Below, in pieces: positions 58,507 to 64,000 of a DNA stretch of 64,000 nucleotides (position 1 is the first letter of the stretch; every line of letters starts with the position of its first letter). Under the pieces are notes generated by a model. It saw nothing but the letters and a program-made list of their open reading frames with translations. It was not told the DNA's origin and did no database searches. Made by a program: the position numbers and the translations under genes. This DNA comes from Betaproteobacteria bacterium (GTDB lineage: Bacteria; Pseudomonadota; Gammaproteobacteria; Burkholderiales; Casimicrobiaceae): positions 744,001 to 808,000 of the forward strand of contig JADKKQ010000001.1 of the NCBI GenBank assembly GCA_016720425.1, in the 5' to 3' direction.

Positions 58507-59046
58507 ATGGACACGCGGACGCGGATCCTCGACGCGGCGCTCGGCCTGGTTGCCGAAGGCGGCGTGCAGGAATTGACGCAGCCCCGCGTCAGCCGGGCGG
58601 CGGGTGTGCGCCAGAGCCATCTCACCTACTATTTCCCGACCATCGCCGACCTGGTGCAGGCGGTCGCGCGCCACACCGTCGACGCGCTGGTCGCGGAGGT
58701 GAGCGAGCGTCCGCGCGGGCGGCGTGCGGGCGCGCTGGTCGAGCACGTCGCCGCGGTCACCGCCGACAAGCGGCGCGTGCGGGTGATGCTGGCGCTGGTC
58801 AGCGCGGCGGACCGCGATCCGGCGCTGAGGCCGCGGCTGCGCGAGCTGATCCGCGAGCTGCGCGCGGGCATCGCCGGCGCGCTGGGTGCCGCCGGGATCG
58901 AGGCCGGCGCCGACGAGGTCGCCTTCCTGCACACCGTCGTCGTCGGCACCGCCGTGCTGCAGCTCGCCCGCGACGACGCGCCGGCACGGCGGGAAACGCG
59001 CAGGGTGCTGCAGCGGGCGGTGGCGGGTCTCCCCGGAAAGGGCTGA
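58507..59046 (+). CDS. TetR-family transcriptional regulator
   Basis: The 179-residue repressor has an N-terminal helix-turn-helix: TRILDAALGLVAEGGVQELTQ and RAAGVRQSHLTYYFPTIADL (Tyr-Tyr-Phe recognition turn). The C-terminal ligand-binding helices have no recognisable ligand signature. It heads an efflux operon (HlyD-ABC-permease), the usual arrangement for local repressors sensing the exported compound. The start is the ATG directly after the dyad at 58491; an upstream in-frame ATG lies inside the promoter. The next gene starts 3 bp after its stop. Confidence 0.88.
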   Translation: MDTRTRILDAALGLVAEGGVQELTQPRVSRAAGVRQSHLTYYFPTIADLVQAVARHTVDALVAEVSERPRGRRAGALVEHVAAVTADKRRVRVMLALVSAADRDPALRPRLRELIRELRAGIAGALGAAGIEAGADEVAFLHTVVVGTAVLQLARDDAPARRETRRVLQRAVAGLPGKG

Positions 59047-59049
59047 ACG

Positions 59050-60075
59050 ATGCGACGCGAGCCTTCGAACCCATCCACCGTGCCCACGTCCCGGACGATC
59101 GTGGAAACGCTGCGTGCCGCGCTACCGTTCGCCGCCGCCCTCGCGGCCGCGCTGCTGCTGGCCGCCTGCGGGCCGGAGGCGGAGCGCCCGTTGCAGGGTT
59201 ACGTCGAGGGCGAGTACGTCCGCATCGCGGCGCCGTTCGGCGGTACGCTGCAGCAGCTGACGGTGCGCCGCGGCGACGACGTCGCGGTCGGCGCGCCGGT
59301 GTTCGCGCTGGAGCGCGACAACGAGGTCGCGGCGCGGCGGCAGGCCGAGCAGCAGCTGCAGTCGGCGCAGGCGCGGCTGGAGAACCTCAAGACCGGCAGG
59401 CGGCCGACCGAGGTGGCGACCGTCGCCGAGCAGCTGCGGCAGGCGCTCGCGGCGCGCGAGCTGGCGGCGGCGAACCTGAAGCGGGTGCAGCAGCTCCACG
59501 CGAGCGGCTTTCTCAGCAGCGCCGCGCTGGACGACGCGCGCACGCAGCTGCAGCGCGACGAGGCGCAGGTCGCGAGCCTGCAGGCGTCGGTGGCGACGGC
59601 AAGGCTGCCGGCGCGTGCCGACGAGATCCGCGCCGCGGAGGCGGACGCGCGCGCCGCGCGCGAGGTGCTGGCGCAGGCCGACTGGCGGCTGGCGCAGCGC
59701 GCGATCCCCGCACCGGCGGCGGGCCGCGTCCACGACACCTACTACGCCGTCGGCGACTGGGTGCCGGCGGGCAGCCCGGTGGCGAGCGTGCTTCCGCCGG
59801 CCGGCGTCAAGCTGCGCTTCTTCGTGCCCGAAACGTCACTGGGCCGGCTGCAGCGCGGCCAGAAGGTCGGCGTCGTCTGCGACGGCTGCCCGGCGCCGGT
59901 CGCCGCGACCATCGACTTCATCGCCGATCGCGCCGAGTTCACGCCGCCGGTGCTCTACTCCCGCGACAATCGCGCCAAGCTCGTCTACCGCGTCGAGGCG
60001 AGACCCGAGCCCGCCGCCGCGGCCAGGCTGCACCCCGGCCAGCCGGTGGACGTGACGCTGCCCGCCGCGCGCTGA
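59050..60075 (+). CDS. HlyD-family periplasmic adaptor lipoprotein of an ABC exporter (YbhG-like)
   Basis: The 341-residue membrane fusion protein has a lipoprotein signal (ALPFAAALAAALLLAAC), biotinyl-lipoyl-like halves (GYVEGEYVRIAAPFGGTLQQL and AIPAPAAGRVHDTYYAVGDW), a long alpha-helical hairpin (residues 95-195), and a beta-barrel tail (LRFFVPETSLGRLQRGQKVG). It would link the inner-membrane ABC pump to an outer-membrane channel. It resembles YbhG of the YbhFSR exporter. It starts 3 bp after the tetR stop and ends 2 bp before the ABC gene. No TolC-type gene is in the window. Confidence 0.9.
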   Translation: MRREPSNPSTVPTSRTIVETLRAALPFAAALAAALLLAACGPEAERPLQGYVEGEYVRIAAPFGGTLQQLTVRRGDDVAVGAPVFALERDNEVAARRQAEQQLQSAQARLENLKTGRRPTEVATVAEQLRQALAARELAAANLKRVQQLHASGFLSSAALDDARTQLQRDEAQVASLQASVATARLPARADEIRAAEADARAAREVLAQADWRLAQRAIPAPAAGRVHDTYYAVGDWVPAGSPVASVLPPAGVKLRFFVPETSLGRLQRGQKVGVVCDGCPAPVAATIDFIADRAEFTPPVLYSRDNRAKLVYRVEARPEPAAAARLHPGQPVDVTLPAAR

Positions 60076-60077
60076 TC

Positions 60078-61049
60078 ATGGCGGCCTTTGCCTCCGGCGA
60101 CCTGGCGATCGAGGTTCGCGGCCTGAACAAGACCTTCGGCAAGCACCACGCGGTCAAGGACCTCGCGCTGTCGGTCCGCCGGGGCGAGATCTTCGGCTTC
60201 CTCGGCCCCAACGGCAGCGGCAAGACGACGTCGATCCGCATGCTCTGCGGCCTGCTCACGCCGACCTCGGGCGAAGGCACCTGCCTCGGCTTCGACATCC
60301 TGCGGCAGACGAGCGAGATCAAGCGCCACGTCGGCTACATGACCCAGCGCTTCTCGCTTTGGGAGGACCTCACCATTCGCGAGAACCTGCGCTTCGTCGC
60401 CCGGATGTACGGGATGGACCGCGTAAAGGCGAGGGTCGAGGCGGCAATCGCCGGGCTCGGTCTCTCGGGTCGCGAGCGGCAGCTGGCCGGCGAGCTCTCC
60501 GGCGGCTGGAAGCAGCGCCTGGCGCTGGCCGCCTGCCTGCTGCACGAGCCGAAGCTGCTGCTGCTCGACGAGCCCACCGCCGGTGTCGACCCGAAGGCGC
60601 GGCGCGACTTCTGGGACGAGCTGCACGGCCTCGCCGCGGACGGCATCACCGTGCTGGTCAGCACCCACTACATGGACGAGGCCGAGCGCTGCCACAAGCT
60701 CGCCTACATCCTCGGCGGCCGGCTGCTGGTGCAGGGCACCGCACGCGAAGTGGTCGCGGCGCAGTCGCTGTGCACGTGGTCGGTCGAGGGTGCCGACCTC
60801 GCAGCGCTGGCCAACGAGCTGCGCGGGCGGCCCGGCGTCGACCAGGTGGCGGCCTTCGGCGCGGCGCTGCACGTCACCGGCGCCGACGCCGAGCGGCTCG
60901 ACGCCGCGCTCGCACCGTTCAAGAGTGATTCCGCTCGGCGCTGGTCGCGGGTCGACCCCGGCCTCGAGGACGTGTTCATCCACCTGATGAACAACGGCGA
61001 GCCGCCGGTGCCCGATGGCGACCCGGCGACCGGGGCAGTGCGGCGATGA
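60078..61049 (+). CDS. ABC transporter ATP-binding protein (YbhF-like)
   Basis: The 323-residue ATPase has Walker A FLGPNGSGKTTSIRM (around 42-50), Q-loop YMTQRFSLWEDLTIREN, signature LSGGWKQRLALAACL, Walker B LLLLDEPTAGVDPKARRDFW and H-loop VSTHYMDEAERCHKL. The C-terminal extension (AREVVAAQSLCTWSVEGADL) is typical of DrrA/ABC-2 exporters. It energises the permease encoded next, whose ATG overlaps its stop (ATGA). Unlike E. coli YbhF there is only one ATPase domain. Confidence 0.93.
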   Translation: MAAFASGDLAIEVRGLNKTFGKHHAVKDLALSVRRGEIFGFLGPNGSGKTTSIRMLCGLLTPTSGEGTCLGFDILRQTSEIKRHVGYMTQRFSLWEDLTIRENLRFVARMYGMDRVKARVEAAIAGLGLSGRERQLAGELSGGWKQRLALAACLLHEPKLLLLDEPTAGVDPKARRDFWDELHGLAADGITVLVSTHYMDEAERCHKLAYILGGRLLVQGTAREVVAAQSLCTWSVEGADLAALANELRGRPGVDQVAAFGAALHVTGADAERLDAALAPFKSDSARRWSRVDPGLEDVFIHLMNNGEPPVPDGDPATGAVRR

Positions 61050-62181
61050 ACCGCTGGTTCTCGTTCTCGCGCTGGCTCGGCATCGTCGGCAAGGAGTTCA
61101 TCCAGCTCGCGCGCGATCGCCTCACCTTCGCGATGATCATCGGCATCCCGGTCGTCCAGCTGGTGCTGTTCGGGTTCGCGATCAACTCCGATCCCAAGCA
61201 CCTGCCGACGGCGCTGCTCGACTTCGACCGCAGCGAGTTCTCGCGCGGGATCGAAGTCGCGCTGAAGAACAGCGACTACTTCCGCTTCGTCGGCGAGGCG
61301 GCGAGTGAGCGCGACGCCGAGCGGATGCTCGCCACCGGCGAGGTGCAGTTCGTCGTCACGGTGCCCCGGGCTTTGCCCGCGCGCTGGTCCGCGGCGAGCG
61401 ACCGGCCGTGCTGATCGAGGCCGACGCCACCGACCCGATGGCCACGTCCAACGCGCTCGCCGCGCTGGCGCCTCTGGCGCAGTCGGCGCTCGGGGCCGAG
61501 CTGACCGGCCCGCTGGCCGGGCTGGCGGCGAAGCCTGGCGCGTTCGAGTTCGTCGCCCACGCCCGCTACAACCCCGAGGCGATCTCGCAGTACAACGTCG
61601 TGCCGGGACTGATCGGCGTCATCCTGACGATGACGATGGTGCTGATCACCGGGCTCGCGGTGACGCGCGAGCGCGAGCGTGGCACGATGGAGAATCTCCT
61701 GTCCACGCCGGCGACCGGGCTGGAGGTGCTCACCGGCAAGATCGTTCCTTACGTGCTGATCGGCCTGATCCAGGTGACGCTGGTGCTGGTGCTCGCGCGC
61801 GTGATCTTCGCGGTGCCGATGATGGGCAGCCTGGTCGCGCTGTACGCGGCGGTGCTGCTGTTCATCGCGGCCAACCTGACGCTGGGGCTCACGTTCTCGA
61901 CGGTGGCGAAGAACCAGCTGCAGTCGATGCAGATGACGTTCTTCTTCTTCCTGCCGTCGATCCTGCTGTCGGGCTTCATGTTCCCGTTCCGCGGGATGCC
62001 CGGCTGGGCGCAGGCGATCGGCGAGGTGCTGCCGCTGACCCACTTCCTGCGCATCGTCCGCGGGCTGCTGCTCAAGGGCAACGGCTTCGTCGAGATGCTG
62101 CCGGAAGCCTGGCCGATCGCCGCGTTCATGCTGGTCGTCGGTCTTGTCGGCCTGGGCGCGTTCCGCAACACGCTCGACTGA
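61046..62181 (+). pseudogene. ABC-2 type permease (YbhR/YbhS-like) with a one-base frameshift
   Basis: The reading frame starts at ATG 61046 (FSRWLGIVGKEFIQLARDRL, PVVQLVLFGFAINSDPKHLP) and breaks at the run CCCC (61364-61367). The +1 frame then continues from about 61367 to 62181 with normal ABC-2 permease text (YNVVPGLIGVILTMTMVLIT, RERERGTMENLLSTPATGLE, FFFFLPSILLSGFMFPFRGM). Adding one C restores a protein of about 378 residues, the family size. It may be a sequencing or assembly error in a homopolymer, or a true mutation that would disable the pump. The rest of the operon is intact, favouring error. Confidence 0.8.
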
Positions 62182-62271
62182 AGGGCGCGGCCCGGTTGTT
62201 TCACCCGCGTCGTTGAAGCGGAGGAGCGACGGTATACTCGCTACCTTTGCCCGTCGGATTCAGGGATTCGC

Positions 62272-62940
62272 ATGTCGCTCGACGTCTGGCTCGCCTTCTT
62301 CGCCGCCTCGTGGCTCATCAGCCTGTCGCCGGGATCGGGCGCCATCTCCTGCATGGCGGCCGGCCTGCGCTACGGCTACCGGCGCGCGTTGTGGAACATC
62401 GTCGGCCTGCAGCTCGGCATCCTGCTGGTGCTGGCGATCGTCGCGGTGGGGCTGGGCGCGATCATCGCCGCGTCGACGACGCTGTTCGTCGCGATCAAGT
62501 GGCTGGGTGCGGCCTACCTCGTGTGGCTCGGCGTCCAGCAGTGGCGGGCGCCCGCGTCGCCGATCACCGACGGTGCCGACGCAACGGCGGACGGCGGCAC
62601 GCCGCGCAAGCTCATACTCACCGGATTCCTGGTCAACGCGACCAATCCCAAAGGCATCGTGTTCATGCTGGCGGTGCTGCCGCAGTTCATCGATCCGTCG
62701 AAGCCGCAGTTGATCCAGTACGCGATCTGCGGCGCGACGCTCTTCTTCACCGACCTCGTGGTGATGAGCGGCTACACGGGGTTCGCCGCCAAGGTCCTGC
62801 GCCTGCTGCGCGAACCGCACCACGTGCGCTGGATGAACCGGACCTTCGGCGGCCTGTTCATTGCCGCCGGCGCCGTGCTGGCGACGTTCCGGCGAACCTG
62901 TGCAGGGGGGGCCGCGTCTGGGGGTGTTCCGCGCGGGTGA
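62272..62940 (+). CDS. LysE/RhtB-family amino-acid exporter with damaged C-terminus
   Basis: The 222-residue protein has a LysE/RhtB fold with six TM helices: LAFFAASWLISLSPGSGAIS at the start, GYRRALWNIVGLQLGILLVL, LTGFLVNATNPKGIVFMLAV and TLFFTDLVVMSGYTGFAAKV. It exports amino acids or homoserine-type compounds. The last 20 residues (FRRTCAGGAASGGVPRG) are abnormal. A second, diverged version of the natural ending, LFIAAGAVLATLRRTA and stop, lies at 63083-63133 beyond a poly-G tract. The true protein is probably about 205-210 residues. Start ATG 62272; TATACT about 35 bp upstream is a possible -10. Confidence 0.85.
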   Translation: MSLDVWLAFFAASWLISLSPGSGAISCMAAGLRYGYRRALWNIVGLQLGILLVLAIVAVGLGAIIAASTTLFVAIKWLGAAYLVWLGVQQWRAPASPITDGADATADGGTPRKLILTGFLVNATNPKGIVFMLAVLPQFIDPSKPQLIQYAICGATLFFTDLVVMSGYTGFAAKVLRLLREPHHVRWMNRTFGGLFIAAGAVLATFRRTCAGGAASGGVPRG

Positions 62941-63133
62941 TCGGCTTCGGACGGGCTCGCTCCCCGGTCCATTTGGTGCAGGCGGGGGGGCGGGGGGCGC
63001 CCCCGGGGGGGGGGAGGGGCCCCCCCCCCCGTGGTCAACTTTGGCCGCGGCCGGGGGGGGGGGGGCGGGGGGGGGGGGCAGCCTGTTCATCGCCGCCGGC
63101 GCGGTGCTGGCGACGCTGCGCAGAACCGCATAA
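62899..63133. other. Poly-G/poly-C stretch with a duplicated LysE 3' end: probable assembly fault
   Basis: 62980-63080 contains runs of seven to thirteen G and eleven C, unlike any other part of the window. At its right end, 63083-63133 repeats the LysE ending (LFIAAGAVLATLRRTA, stop) found in altered form at 62854-62898. Low-signal poly-G reads or a join of two strain variants would produce this. The base calls here should not be trusted. Confidence 0.65.
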
Positions 63134-63208
63134 AGCAGCGTCGGCAAGGGCCCGCCGCGCGTGTGGGAGCGGGCGCAACCGCGAATGTCTCTGCGTTCGT
63201 GCCGGCGC

Positions 63209-63363
63209 GTAGGAGCGGCTTCAGCCGAGAATGCAGTTTCAGAACGACGATTCGCGCCTGAAGGCGCTCCTACAGGGGTGCACGCGGCGCCGGTATTGTA
63301 GGAGCGGCTTCAGCCGCGATGCCTTTGCGGAGCGACGATTCGCGGCTGAAGCCGCTCCTACAA
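63209..63363. repeat. REP cluster (two inverted pairs) between lysE and the HAD gene
   Basis: Plus-orientation copies at about 63209-63232 and 63297-63320; inverted copies at about 63250-63273 and 63338-63363. A degenerate copy (GGAGCGGGCGCAACCGCGAA) lies near 63167. As at 40.6 kb, pairs face each other between the 3' ends of convergent genes. Confidence 0.85.
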
Positions 63364-63418
63364 GAGCGAACGCGTTTGCGGTGCGACGATTCGCGGCTCA
63401 ACCGGCGTGTGCGAGTGG

Positions 63419-64000
63419 TCAATCCGTCACGCCGAGCTCGGCCAACGTCGCTTCGAGCGCCGGAAAACTCCGCACGTGGTGCGCGACCAGGCCGAAACGC
63501 GCCGCCGCATCGACGTTGATCCGGTTGTCGTCGACGAACAGGATGCGCTCGCGCGCGCACCCCAGCGCCGCCACGACGTGAGCGAAGTAGTCGGCGTCGG
63601 GCTTCAGCTTGCCGACCTCGTGCGACGGGAAGTTGGCGTGAAAGCAGGCGTCGAGCGCCCACTCGCCGCAGAAGCGGTCCCAGTGCAGCGCGTTGGTGTT
63701 CGACACGCTCGCCAGGCGATAGCGCGGCGCCAGTGCCGCCAGCAGCTCCGGCACCCCCGGATACAGCGACCGTGGCCAGTGCGCGAAGGCGGCGAGGAAG
63801 TCGCCGGGCGTCACCGGCAGCGCGAACTCGCGCACGATCTCGGCGGCGAACTCCTCGCCGGTCGAGGCGCCGGTCTCGTAGCGGCGCACTGCCGGCGAGT
63901 GCAGCCAGAGCCGCCACAGCTCCTCGGTCGTCGCGACGCCGGGACACCACGACAGCATCCGCTCGACCCCGGTGAGCTCGATCAGCACCCCGCCCAGGTC
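63419..64000 (-). CDS. HAD-family hydrolase, N-terminus truncated by the window edge
   Basis: At least 193 residues of a haloacid-dehalogenase-like phosphatase. The frame runs off the right edge as ...DLGGVLIELTG (motif I region). It also shows SVSNTNALHWDRF (motif II, Ser/Thr), KLKPDADYFAHVV (motif III Lys) and RILFVDDNRINVDAAARFG (motif IV Asp-Asp). It resembles YihX-like or epoxide-hydrolase-type HADs that remove phosphate from small metabolites; the substrate is unknown. A GTG at 63988 could be called as a start, but the preceding in-frame residues belong to motif I, so the gene begins beyond the window. Confidence 0.88.
   Translation of the reverse strand, partial: DLGGVLIELTGVERMLSWCPGVATTEELWRLWLHSPAVRRYETGASTGEEFAAEIVREFALPVTPGDFLAAFAHWPRSLYPGVPELLAALAPRYRLASVSNTNALHWDRFCGEWALDACFHANFPSHEVGKLKPDADYFAHVVAALGCARERILFVDDNRINVDAAARFGLVAHHVRSFPALEATLAELGVTD

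Overview
The window is 64 kb of high-GC DNA (most genes look close to 70% GC by eye) with densely packed genes. I see no rRNA, tRNA, phage or plasmid backbone. The gene content fits a betaproteobacterial chromosome, probably Burkholderiales-related: the core order leuS-lptE-holA, a phaR/phasin pair with PhaR-type operators, DUF5648 secreted proteins, a yybP-ykoY manganese riboswitch ahead of a GDT1-family gene, and nirBD. The exact genus cannot be read from the sequence. A poly-G stretch near 63 kb suggests a draft or metagenome-derived assembly.

Layout. 0-10 kb: sugar-acid dehydratases, an MscS-type channel, a secreted DUF5648-metallophosphoesterase, an MFS carrier, an overlapping msrB-msrA pair and a lone condensation-type acyltransferase. 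10-15 kb: an accessory patch with a lower-GC methyltransferase that resembles an integron cassette, a complete IS, two copies of a roughly 71-bp dispersed repeat, a small secreted protein and a fossil of a receiver domain. 15-21 kb: oxidoreductases (SDR, OYE-type, Gfo/Idh, AKR) and a hemerythrin-PAS protein. 21-27 kb: phaR and phasin, then an unusual fusion of a CrtC/AttH-like lipocalin domain with a prenyl diphosphate synthase, then selO and an HDOD protein. 28-31 kb: chrA next to an HMA-CDF metal transporter. 31-40 kb: housekeeping and general metabolism (MBL hydrolase, thioesterase, two radical-SAM proteins, a homocysteine-forming PLP enzyme, rsmE). 40-49 kb: holA-lptE-leuS, GDT1 with its riboswitch, dsbD and a redoxin. 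49-53 kb: nirBD behind a sigma-54-type promoter, bracketed by copies of the redoxin 3' end. 53-58 kb: a TrkA-type channel and a second DUF5648 protein carrying a CotH kinase domain. 58-62 kb: a TetR-HlyD-ABC-permease efflux operon with a frameshifted permease. 62-64 kb: a LysE exporter with a damaged 3' end and a truncated HAD hydrolase.

Links between regions. The two DUF5648 genes, 50 kb apart, share a promoter layout: a TTGA-N6-TCAA (FNR/CRP-family) box 23-24 bp before TAATGA. This suggests co-regulation of two secreted proteins by an oxygen- or NO-responsive regulator. REP-like palindromes (core GGAGCGGCTTCAGCCGCGA) occur from 31 kb onward. Three clusters sit between convergent gene ends, and one copy lies in frame inside lptE. 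The features most worth follow-up are the lipocalin-prenyltransferase fusion, the DUF5648 pair, the nirBD region and the accessory patch.
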